The position numbers and the translations under genes are program-made. Positions 1 to 6,192 of a DNA stretch of 6,804 nucleotides are shown in pieces (the first letter of the stretch is position 1; each line of letters starts with the position of its first letter). The notes below the pieces were generated by a model that had not been told where the DNA came from, made no database searches, and saw only the letters and a program-made list of their open reading frames with translations. This DNA comes from Myxococcales bacterium. GTDB taxonomy: Bacteria > Myxococcota > Polyangia > Fen-1088. Location of the stretch: NCBI GenBank assembly GCA_003155465.1, contig PMCR01000359.1:10509-17312 (forward strand), read 5' to 3'.

Positions 1-146
1 GACGAGCAACGAAGGGACGCGACGCAAGTGCGCGATTTCACGACGGGAGGCAAACCGTTCGGCGCTCCAGTTCCCCGAGTCATCGCCGCCCCCAGGTTGC
101 CGGGGCGGCGGGCGAGATGGATGCATCCGACGACGGGCGCGCCTCC
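1..146. other. Non-coding end downstream of glnD
   Basis: No gene can be supported here. Short open frames exist on both strands, as expected in GC-rich DNA, but none has a recognisable product. On the minus strand an ATG at 83 is preceded by a G-rich stretch and stays open to the left edge (about 27 codons). It could be the start of a neighbouring gene or nothing. The only clear structure is the GC hairpin at 84-110. Confidence 0.5.
84..110 (-). terminator. GC-rich hairpin after glnD, possible weak terminator
   Basis: CGCCGCCCC at 84-92 and GGGGCGGCG at 102-110 form a perfect 9-bp stem around a 9-base loop, about 37 bases beyond the glnD stop codon. There is no T-run after the stem on either strand, so this is not a classical intrinsic terminator. 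It could act as a 3' mRNA-stabilising stem or help factor-dependent termination. The location fits glnD transcription, but the function is inferred. Confidence 0.35.
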
Positions 147-2870
147 CTACCCTTCCCGTGCCGCCGACGTCGGCAGCGCCTTCTTGAGAGCATCTGCCAG
201 CGCGTTCAGGCGCGCCGGATCGGTCAACTTTCCACCTGTTGCAATGTCCCTGACGTAGAAGATATCAGCCACCCGGTCGGCGGCCACGCCCACCCGCGAG
301 CGGTGGATGTCCAGCCCGTGCTCCGCCAGGGTTCGCGTGATGGTGTAGAGCACGCCCGGCTTGTCCTCGGTGAAAATGTCGACCACGGTGAAGACCGCGC
401 TGATCTCATTGTCCACGCGCACCTCGGTGGGGGGCACCTCGGGCTTGGCCCGATCGATGATTGACGGCAACCGCGGCCGCCGCGCCAGCAGCGCCTCGAC
501 GGTCACGCGCCCGGCCAGCACGGCTTCCAGGTCGGCCTGGATGCTGGAGATACGGCGTTTGTCGGTCACCGCACCGTCGGGTTCCTTGCGAATGCGGAAC
601 ACATCCAACGCCTCGCCCTGGCCGCGGCCAGACACCACCTCACGCGAATAGATGGCCGCGTCCAGGATGTCGATGCGGTTGGCAAAGAACACGCCCGCGA
701 CCCGGGCCAGCAGGCCGGGCACGTCCGCCGCCACCAACACCAGTTCGGAGGACGTCCCGCGCGGTGAGTGGTTCACTTCCACCGCGCAGGGCCCCTGGCG
801 TCCCAGCGCCAGACGCATGTGCGCAGCGATCCGATCGGCTTCGTTTTCCGTGAAGTAGCGGTCAGGCAGACCGGCATAGAGGTCGGCCAGCGCAGGCCCA
901 TCCACCGCGCCGGCGAGCAGCAGCGCCGCCTGCTTCTGTCTTTCGTGCACCAACTCGGCCTGCTCGGCCTGTAGGAGATCCGCGCCCCGGCGCATGAATT
1001 TGAGCGTACGTTCGAACAGCTCGGCCAAGAGCTCGCTCTTCCAATGGGTCATGGTCTTGGGACCCGTCGAGGCCAGGTCACAGAAAGTCAGGAGGAAGAG
1101 CTGGCGCAGTTTCTCTTCGTTCTCACATCCTCTGGCGAAGTGCGCGATGAGGCTGACGTCTTCCAAGTCGCGGCGTTGCGAGGTTTCGCTCATGAAGAGG
1201 TGCTCTCGCACCAAGAACTCCACCAGACGCACGTCTGCGGGAATGAGGCCCAAGCGCGCGGCAATACGTTCGGAGAGCACAGCGCCCTTCTCATCGTGAT
1301 GCGACCCGAGCGGCTTGCCCACGTCGTGCAACAGCACAGCCACGAACAGGGCTGCCCGCCGCGCAACCGCGGCAGACTCGGCCGACACCTGTGGGTAGTC
1401 GCCCGCCATCTCGCCCCTCGCAATGGCCTTCAGGGTGGCCACCGCATAAAGAGAGTGCTGGTCCACAGTGTACACGTGATACAGGTCGTGCTGCACCCGG
1501 CCCACCAGCGGCTCCCACTCCGGGATAAGCGCCCCGATCAGTCCCAGGTCGTGCATCTGTTCCAAGCGCGAAGGCGTTCCCGCATCGCGGATGTCGAGCA
1601 AGACCTGCAAGAAGCACGCGGCAGATTCCGGATCCTCGCGCAGGGCCGCGCCTCGGCTGGCGGCGTTCTCGGCCACCAGGTCGGCGGTGCGCCGCCCCAC
1701 AGCCATACTTGATTCAATAGAGATGACAAAAAGTCTAATCATCTCAGACGGTTTGTTCTCGAAGATGATGTTATTCTTTACTTCAAGCGCGCCGTCCGAG
1801 ATGTCGAAGCTCGGGTCCACCTTGCCGCCCTTGTGTATCTGCATGGTCTGCACATTCGGCTGATGACTGCGGTTTCCAGCGACCCGCAACAGCAGGCGCT
1901 CGGTTTCTCGGCTGACCGTGCGTGCGTGCCTCTGAAAATCGTGCATGAGGGCCTCCACCGCAGGTGCCACGGCGGGGCGAACCTCGCCCGGCCCTGATGT
2001 GGCGTCGGGGTGAAAGAGCCGCGCAATGCTCTCCTGAAGATCGAAACGAAGCTGCTCCTGGCGCCGGCCAGCAGTCAGGTGCACCGCGGTGCGCACCCGC
2101 AGGAACCAATCCCGAGCCGCCTCCATGGCCGCAGCCTGACGGGCCGACATCTCCCCCATGTCATGGAGTTTCTGCGGATCAGCGGTCTTGAAGCGGACTT
2201 GGGTCGCCCAACGCCCCACGCAGAGATCACGAATTCCACCCGGGCCGTTCTTCAGGTCAGGCTCAAGCATGAAAATCGTGTCACCAAAACGCGAATGGCG
2301 GCCGTATTGCTCCGCACGCAGGCGCGCCACAAAACCGTCCGGCGAGGCCTTGGCTACGCGTGTCTGGTAGCTAGCCAGAAACCGATTCGCCAGGCCTCGG
2401 TCGCCAGTCAAGAACCGCGCATCGAGCAAGGCCGTGGCCGCGGCCAGATCAGTGGCTGGCAGGGCCAAGGCATCAGAAACCGAACGCACCGCATGTCCTG
2501 CGTCCACCTTGGCATCCCAAAGGGGGACCAGGATGGCGCGGGCCAGGTCTTCCACCGCACCATCAGGCGGCTTCGCGCACAGGAAAAGCAGGTCCAGGTC
2601 CGAATAGGGCGCCAACTCGTGCCGGCCGAACCCGCCGGTAGCCAGCACGGCGATCCCCGAAGATGTCCCCTTGCGCACGCGGGCCAGGTGAAAGGCAAGC
2701 AGCTCGGCCACGATCGCCTCCACCTCGTGGGACAGCTGCTCGGCCAGCGCCACGCCGGGCTGGCCAATGCGCAAGCCCGCCGCGGCCTGGTCGCGGGCGG
2801 CGGCCATGCGGGCAGAAATCCACCTGGCCGTGGGTTGCGGCGACTCAGTCATGGCGTGTGGCGAATCCAT
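147..2870 (-). CDS. glnD: Bifunctional PII uridylyltransferase / uridylyl-removing enzyme GlnD
   Basis: GlnD is the cytoplasmic glutamine sensor of the nitrogen-regulation cascade. It uridylylates PII (GlnB/GlnK) when glutamine is low and removes UMP when it is high. The 907-residue product is in the usual family range. The nucleotidyltransferase motif GGFGRHELAPYSDLDLL lies at residues 79-95, with candidate metal-binding Asp91 and Asp93. The GlnD hallmark EPDLKNGPGGIRDL follows at 203-216. The HD phosphohydrolase domain (about 455-600) keeps HDLYHVYTVDQH (461-472), the HD pair in LLHDVGKP (His515, Asp516), HHD (524-526) and REH (555-557). Two ACT domains follow at about 708-788 and 824-903. 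All key residues appear intact, so both activities are expected. The start at 2870 is chosen because GGGGAG lies a few bases upstream on the minus strand; an ATG at codon 7 is the alternative. The gene is divergent from the next one. An AT-rich island crosses codons of about 360-392. Confidence 0.97.
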   Translation of the reverse strand: MDSPHAMTESPQPTARWISARMAAARDQAAAGLRIGQPGVALAEQLSHEVEAIVAELLAFHLARVRKGTSSGIAVLATGGFGRHELAPYSDLDLLFLCAKPPDGAVEDLARAILVPLWDAKVDAGHAVRSVSDALALPATDLAAATALLDARFLTGDRGLANRFLASYQTRVAKASPDGFVARLRAEQYGRHSRFGDTIFMLEPDLKNGPGGIRDLCVGRWATQVRFKTADPQKLHDMGEMSARQAAAMEAARDWFLRVRTAVHLTAGRRQEQLRFDLQESIARLFHPDATSGPGEVRPAVAPAVEALMHDFQRHARTVSRETERLLLRVAGNRSHQPNVQTMQIHKGGKVDPSFDISDGALEVKNNIIFENKPSEMIRLFVISIESSMAVGRRTADLVAENAASRGAALREDPESAACFLQVLLDIRDAGTPSRLEQMHDLGLIGALIPEWEPLVGRVQHDLYHVYTVDQHSLYAVATLKAIARGEMAGDYPQVSAESAAVARRAALFVAVLLHDVGKPLGSHHDEKGAVLSERIAARLGLIPADVRLVEFLVREHLFMSETSQRRDLEDVSLIAHFARGCENEEKLRQLFLLTFCDLASTGPKTMTHWKSELLAELFERTLKFMRRGADLLQAEQAELVHERQKQAALLLAGAVDGPALADLYAGLPDRYFTENEADRIAAHMRLALGRQGPCAVEVNHSPRGTSSELVLVAADVPGLLARVAGVFFANRIDILDAAIYSREVVSGRGQGEALDVFRIRKEPDGAVTDKRRISSIQADLEAVLAGRVTVEALLARRPRLPSIIDRAKPEVPPTEVRVDNEISAVFTVVDIFTEDKPGVLYTITRTLAEHGLDIHRSRVGVAADRVADIFYVRDIATGGKLTDPARLNALADALKKALPTSAAREG
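1706..1785. other. AT-rich island with inverted repeat inside glnD
   Basis: By hand count only 26 of these 80 bases are G or C (about 33 %), while the flanking glnD sequence is clearly GC-rich. The island uses codons rare in the rest of the gene (AGA, ATT, TTT, TCA, AGT, GTA). It contains a perfect 7-bp inverted repeat, GAGATGA (1720-1726) and TCATCTC (1739-1745), with a 12-base loop. On the glnD strand, TTGTCA (1729-1724) and TATGGC (1707-1702) lie 16 bases apart and weakly resemble a promoter. The reading frame is uninterrupted, and the encoded stretch lies between the nucleotidyltransferase region and the HD domain. Confidence 0.6.
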
Positions 2871-3037
2871 ACCCGCTCCCCGCTAGAATGTCGACCGGAT
2901 GAAGCACGGGGTAGCCTCACAGCCCCATCCCAAGGGGCGAGTCTATTCACTTGACAACGCCCCGATGGCGCGAAGAAACGCGATGCTAGCCGTACGGGAC
3001 GTTGACGGACGGCTTTGGCTGCGGCACCGTATGGCCC
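2871..3037. promoter_or_regulatory. Divergent intergenic region between glnD and the acidic-protein gene
   Basis: Both flanking genes are transcribed away from this 167-base stretch, so it must carry promoters for both. On the plus strand a perfect TTGACA lies at 2951-2956. The best -10 at normal spacing (AAGAAA, 2973-2978, 16 bases away) is poor, so the promoter is only a candidate. On the minus strand I find no convincing -35/-10 pair for glnD, only its ribosome-binding site, GGGGAG, just before codon 1. A short stem GCCCC/GGGGC (2922-2926 and 2934-2938, 7-base loop) would lie in the glnD leader. I see no sigma-54-type GG-N10-GC element. Confidence 0.4.
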
Positions 3038-3514
3038 ATGGCTGAAATCGAGCTCGGTCCCCTCTCTGATCGCCTTGACGATGACGAGATGAAGACGCTA
3101 CACAAGCTGTTGGCGCAGGCGGGCGCCCGCTTGGGGGCGGGTGACGACCATACCACTCATGCCATCGCCAAACGCCTGTCCGAGGATGCGATGACCGAAT
3201 TTCTCGACCGTCTGGAAGCCCACGACATGGCGGCTGACATCTATCTGCCGGTAGAGTTCGACGGGCGCCTGCATGTGGGCGACCTGCGGGTGGCCTCCGC
3301 TTTTTCGCTGTCCGAGACGCTGGAGGAAATGAAGGAAGAGCTAGCCGTCGAGGACGACGAATTTGAGGAGGAGGACGACGAGGAGGAGGACGACGAGGAA
3401 GAGGTGGAGGAGGGCACGGTCATCGAAGCCCAGCTCCGCAACATCTGGCAACTCGTGGTCGACGCCTGTAGCGAGTCGTTGGAGAAGAACATGGTTCTTC
3501 ACCTGAAGGTTTGA
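3038..3514 (+). CDS. Uncharacterised small protein with a strongly acidic tract
   Basis: I do not recognise this family. From the ATG at 3038 it is 158 residues with no signal peptide or membrane segment, so probably cytoplasmic. The N-terminal part (1-96) looks like a folded, mostly helical domain (DDDEMKTLHKLL near 14-25, then EDAMTEFLDRLEAHDMAADIYLPVEFDG near 49-76). Residues 97-126 are almost all Glu and Asp, including two copies of EEEDD. A C-terminal helix-like segment follows, ending NMVLHLKV. The tract is a flexible linker or a binding surface for basic partners or metal ions; this is inference. The frame can be extended to a TTG at 3002, adding 12 residues. I prefer 3038 because the extension looks unlike the rest, although neither start has a good ribosome site. 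The stop is one base before the next gene, so the two are probably co-transcribed and coupled. Confidence 0.75.
   Translation: MAEIELGPLSDRLDDDEMKTLHKLLAQAGARLGAGDDHTTHAIAKRLSEDAMTEFLDRLEAHDMAADIYLPVEFDGRLHVGDLRVASAFSLSETLEEMKEELAVEDDEFEEEDDEEEDDEEEVEEGTVIEAQLRNIWQLVVDACSESLEKNMVLHLKV
3365..3394 (+). repeat. Two tandem copies of a 15-base GAG/GAC repeat
   Basis: The unit GAGGAGGAGGACGAC occurs twice head to tail, followed by GAG GAA GAG. It encodes EEEDD twice in the acidic tract of the surrounding gene. The unit is a multiple of three, so slippage would lengthen or shorten the tract without breaking the frame. Confidence 0.8.
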
Positions 3515-3518
3515 AATG
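3505..3518 (+). promoter_or_regulatory. Ribosome-binding site of the ACT-domain gene, inside the upstream gene
   Basis: GAAGG at 3505-3509 is six bases before the ATG at 3516 and lies within the last codons of the acidic-protein gene, whose TGA is at 3512-3514. The stop and start are separated by a single A. This fixes the start of the ACT protein and suggests that ribosomes finishing the first gene feed the second. Confidence 0.65.
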
Positions 3519-4067
3519 ACCGATCTGGTGCTCACCCTCATCGGGCCTGATCGCCCCGGCTTGGTCGAGGCCGTGGCCGAGGTGATCGCTGGCCATGGGG
3601 GCAATTGGCTGGAGAGTCGGATGGCTCATCTGGCTGGGCAATTTGCCGGTATCCTCCGCGTCGAAGTCCCGCCCACTCAGGTGGCGCCTCTCTCCGCGGC
3701 GTTGGCCGCGTTGCAAGGGCGCGGTCTGCGCGTGATCGCCGAGCCGAGCGACGGCAGCGAGCAACCCGCGACGGACGAGGGGCGCACCATGGAGCTGGAG
3801 CTAGTCGGGCTCGACCGGCCCGGGATCATCCGCGAAATTTCGCAGATCCTGGCTCGCAGCGGCGCCAACGTGGAGGAGCTGTCAACCAACCGCTCGAGCG
3901 CACCCATGTCGGGCGAGATGCTCTTTTCCGCCAAGACGCGCGTCCGGCTGGCCCCCCACGCCGACGTGGCCCGCCTGCGCGCAGGGCTGGAGCGCATGGC
4001 CAGCGACCTGATGGTTGAGATCCGGCTGGTCGAGACAGCGCTGGAAGCCAAGGGGCGCGCCCGCTAG
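3516..4067 (+). CDS. Two-ACT-domain regulatory protein, GcvR type
   Basis: The 183-residue product consists of two ACT modules and little else. The first has GPDRPGLV at residues 10-17 and GGNWLESRMAHLAGQFAGIL at 28-47. The second has GLDRPGII at 98-105 and SGANVEELST at 115-124. A short polar linker near 76-90 joins them. Length and layout match the glycine cleavage system repressor GcvR of enterobacteria (about 190 residues), which binds glycine and acts through protein contact with GcvA rather than by binding DNA. No gcvA, gcvT, gcvH or gcvP lies in this window, so the partner and the ligand are unknown here; an amino acid is the family expectation. It is cytoplasmic, with no DNA-binding domain visible. 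The start is supported by GAAGG at good spacing. The gene ends with two consecutive TAG codons (4065-4070). It is probably co-transcribed with the acidic-protein gene. The family call is solid; the name gcvR is not certain enough to assign. Confidence 0.85.
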   Translation: MTDLVLTLIGPDRPGLVEAVAEVIAGHGGNWLESRMAHLAGQFAGILRVEVPPTQVAPLSAALAALQGRGLRVIAEPSDGSEQPATDEGRTMELELVGLDRPGIIREISQILARSGANVEELSTNRSSAPMSGEMLFSAKTRVRLAPHADVARLRAGLERMASDLMVEIRLVETALEAKGRAR

Positions 4068-4143
4068 TAGGCCGCTTGCTATCAGGCCGGGTTGGCCGAG
4101 ATCGACCAGCTTGAAGTTCTCCACGTAGCCAAACTGATCTCCC

Positions 4144-4171
4144 TTGACAGGCGCGCGGCTTGGCGTACAAG
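4144..4171 (+). promoter_or_regulatory. Sigma-70-like promoter before hyfB
   Basis: A perfect -35 box TTGACA (4144-4149) is followed after 16 bases by TACAAG (4166-4171), which matches the -10 consensus at four of six positions. Transcription would start near 4178, a few bases before the AAGGAAG ribosome site. This suggests that the hyf genes form their own transcription unit, separate from the ACT gene. It is a sequence-pattern call only. Confidence 0.5.
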
Positions 4172-4184
4172 TACCCTCGTTTTC

Positions 4185-4202
4185 AAGGAAGCACCGTCGA
4201 TT
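4185..4202 (+). promoter_or_regulatory. Strong Shine-Dalgarno placed before an ATT codon
   Basis: AAGGAAG (4185-4191) is the best ribosome-binding sequence near the beginning of hyfB. No ATG, GTG or TTG in the hyfB frame lies within range downstream. Eight bases after it comes ATT (4200-4202), and the next ATG is at 4227, about 35 bases away. The site therefore decides between an unusual ATT start and start sites with poor ribosome signals. Confidence 0.45.
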
Positions 4203-6188
4203 TCTCTCCAACTCCTACTCTTCTCGATGGCGCTTCTAGCTGGAAGCGCCCTGATAGCAGCAATCCTGGGGCGCAGAGATCGCGCCGCGATGGCGCTCGG
4301 CACCACCAGCGCCATCTTGGCTTCGGTGGTGGGCGCCGCAGCTGCGCTGCTCGCCTTGCGCAGTGGCGCCGCGCTGGTCTGGCGTTCTCCGCTCCCGCTG
4401 CCGATCGGCGAGTTGCGCGTGGGACTCGATCCCCTGTCGGCGTTCTTCGCCTTGTGCATCTGCGTTGTGTCGGGACTAGCCGCAGTCTACGGCGATGGGT
4501 ATCTGCGCGCCTACTTCGGCAAGCGACGGGTCGCGCCGGCTGTCGTCTTCTTCAATCTGCTGCTGGCAGCCATGCTGGGCGTGGTGCTGGCGCGCGATGG
4601 AGTGTTGTTCCTGCTTGCGTGGGAAGCCATGTCCCTCGCGTCGTTCTTCCTGGTGACCTTTGACCACGACCGCGACGATGTCCGGCGCGCGGGTACGACC
4701 TATCTCATCGCATCCCATGTCGGCGTGATTCTGCTCTTCGTCCTGTTCGCCCTGCTGGCACGCACGGCCGGCGCCTTCGACTTCGCTGCCATGAAGAAGA
4801 TCGGGGCTACCGCGGCGGGACTGGGCAACATTGCGTTCCTGCTCGCCTTGGGCGGCTTTGGTACCAAGGCCGGTTTCTGGCCCGTCCACACCTGGCTGCC
4901 AGACGCTCACCCGGCCGCGCCCAGCCACGTCTCGGCGGTGATGTCGGGCGTGATGATCAAGATGGGGATCTATGGTCTGCTTCGCGTCCTGTCCTTTCTT
5001 GGATCGCCTCCCGCATGGTGGGGCACGGTTCTGCTGTTGGTCGGCGCGGTCTCTGGAGTGGTGGGCGTGCTTCACGCGCTGGCTCAGCACGACCTCAAGC
5101 GGATGCTCGCGTATTGCAGCGTCGAGAACGTCGGCGTCATCGCTCTCGGAATCGGGCTCGGCCTGATGGGCCAGCACTATGGGAACTCTGCCTTGGCCAC
5201 GCTCGGCTATGCCGGTGCGCTCTTGCATACGCTCAACCACGGTCTATTCAAGGGGCTGCTTTTTCAAGGCGCCGGCAGTGTGCTGCACGGTTCGGGCACG
5301 CTGCAAATCGAGTCACTGGGCGGGCTCTACCGAAGGATGCCGACGACCGGGACGGCATTTCTCGTCGGTTCGGTCGCCATCTGTGGCTTGCCCCCGCTCA
5401 ACGGCTTCGTCAGCGAGTGGCTCATCTTCCTGGGTGCTTTCCGCGGCGGGGCCACCCTGCCCACGGCCGGCGCCGTGACGGTGCTCGTCACGCTGCCGGC
5501 TCTGGCACTCATCGGCGGCCTGGCGGCGGCCTGCTTCGTCAAAGTATTTGGAGTGGTGTTTCTGGGTGAGCCGCGCAGCGATGACGCCCGGCACGCGCAC
5601 GAAGTCGGCCTTGCCATGCGTGCGCCCATGCTTGCCGCGGCCCTGGCTTGCCTGGCCATCGGGATGTGGCCCGCCGGCGCGATCGCCCTGGTGGCGCCCG
5701 CGGCCGTCAGCCTGAGCCGAGCGGCCATGCCCGCCGACCTGGGCCCGCTCTTCAACATCAGCCTGCTGGCCACGGTTCTGGTCGCCCTGATCGCCGCGCT
5801 GGCTTGGCTGCGAGCCCGGCTGCTCAGAGCGCGCCCCGTCGGCCACGCCGCGACCTGGGGCTGCGGATACCCCCACGCGACACCGCGCATGCAGTACACG
5901 GCCACATCGTTCGCGGACCCCGTGCTCGCGCCCTTCTCCAGCGCCCTGCAGATCCGAACCCGCGGCGGACTGCCGGACGGGATCTTTCCCACCCGGGCCC
6001 ATTTCGAAAAGCACGTGGGCGACATGGCGGGCGAACGCGTGCTGGTGCCGGCCTGGCGCCACTTTCTGCAGACAGCCCGTCGTCTGAAAGTGATCCAGCA
6101 CGGTCGCATGCAGCTCTATCTCGTCTACATCCTGGCAACCCTGGTGGCGCTGGTGCTGTGGCAACTGTCCGGAGCGATGAGGCGCTGA
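4200..6188 (+). CDS. hyfB: Hydrogenase-4-type antiporter-like membrane subunit HyfB
   Basis: This is a polytopic inner-membrane subunit of the Mrp-antiporter/NuoL-N/HyfB superfamily, which moves protons in complex I-like enzymes. From ATT at 4200 it has 662 residues, close to E. coli HyfB. Numbering from that start, the conserved membrane Glu is in LLAWEAMSL (Glu142). GGFGTKAGFWPVHTWLPDAHP (218-238) holds the pump Lys223. HDLKRMLAYCSVENVGVI (297-314) and HTLNHGLFKGLLFQ (343-356, Lys351) follow, then LPPLNGFVSEW (397-407). The tail WGCGYPHATPRMQYT (553-567) is typical of HyfB/HycC rather than of NuoL or NuoN. Fourteen or more membrane segments are likely. The open frame extends upstream to TTG at 4092, adding 36 polar residues with no family look and spanning the likely promoter. 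ATG at 4227 would leave a short first helix. ATT at 4200 best fits both ribosome site and helix length. The gene is followed after one base by hyfC. Confidence 0.9.
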   Translation: MSLQLLLFSMALLAGSALIAAILGRRDRAAMALGTTSAILASVVGAAAALLALRSGAALVWRSPLPLPIGELRVGLDPLSAFFALCICVVSGLAAVYGDGYLRAYFGKRRVAPAVVFFNLLLAAMLGVVLARDGVLFLLAWEAMSLASFFLVTFDHDRDDVRRAGTTYLIASHVGVILLFVLFALLARTAGAFDFAAMKKIGATAAGLGNIAFLLALGGFGTKAGFWPVHTWLPDAHPAAPSHVSAVMSGVMIKMGIYGLLRVLSFLGSPPAWWGTVLLLVGAVSGVVGVLHALAQHDLKRMLAYCSVENVGVIALGIGLGLMGQHYGNSALATLGYAGALLHTLNHGLFKGLLFQGAGSVLHGSGTLQIESLGGLYRRMPTTGTAFLVGSVAICGLPPLNGFVSEWLIFLGAFRGGATLPTAGAVTVLVTLPALALIGGLAAACFVKVFGVVFLGEPRSDDARHAHEVGLAMRAPMLAAALACLAIGMWPAGAIALVAPAAVSLSRAAMPADLGPLFNISLLATVLVALIAALAWLRARLLRARPVGHAATWGCGYPHATPRMQYTATSFADPVLAPFSSALQIRTRGGLPDGIFPTRAHFEKHVGDMAGERVLVPAWRHFLQTARRLKVIQHGRMQLYLVYILATLVALVLWQLSGAMRR

Positions 6189-6192
6189 CATG
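6179..6192 (+). promoter_or_regulatory. Ribosome-binding site of hyfC within the end of hyfB
   Basis: GAGG at 6179-6182 lies seven bases before the ATG at 6190 and inside the last hyfB codons. The hyfB TGA (6186-6188) is separated from the ATG by one C. This supports the hyfC start and translational coupling of two subunits that are expected to be needed together. Confidence 0.55.

Noticed and set aside
1044..1712. Plus-strand open frame of 222 codons opposite glnD
   Set aside because: It is antisense to the HD-domain part of glnD, with no family features and no ribosome site. It is a shadow of high GC content.
2010..2954. Plus-strand open frame of 314 codons opposite glnD
   Set aside because: It lies almost entirely antisense to a confidently identified glnD. 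Its translation has no recognisable domain and is rich in Arg, Gln, His and Pro, as expected from the reverse strand of a GC-rich gene.
2951..2990. A complete strong promoter for the acidic-protein gene
   Set aside because: The TTGACA is perfect but no good -10 lies at 16-18 bases. The TGCTAG sequence at 2984 is 27 bases away, too far. I keep it only as a candidate within the intergenic entry.
3031..3045. Four-codon open frame ATG GCC CAT GGC TGA overlapping the acidic-protein start
   Set aside because: It has no ribosome site of its own and is too short to support as a leader peptide.
3826..4211. Minus-strand open frames of 114 and 109 codons over the ACT gene and the following gap
   Set aside because: Most of each frame is antisense to the ACT gene. 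Only the gap segment looks mildly protein-like, which I list as a low-interest finding rather than a gene.
4476..5240. Minus-strand open frame of 254 codons opposite hyfB
   Set aside because: The translation is rich in Gln, Glu, Asp, Arg and His, as expected from the reverse complement of membrane-protein codons. It has no support as a gene.
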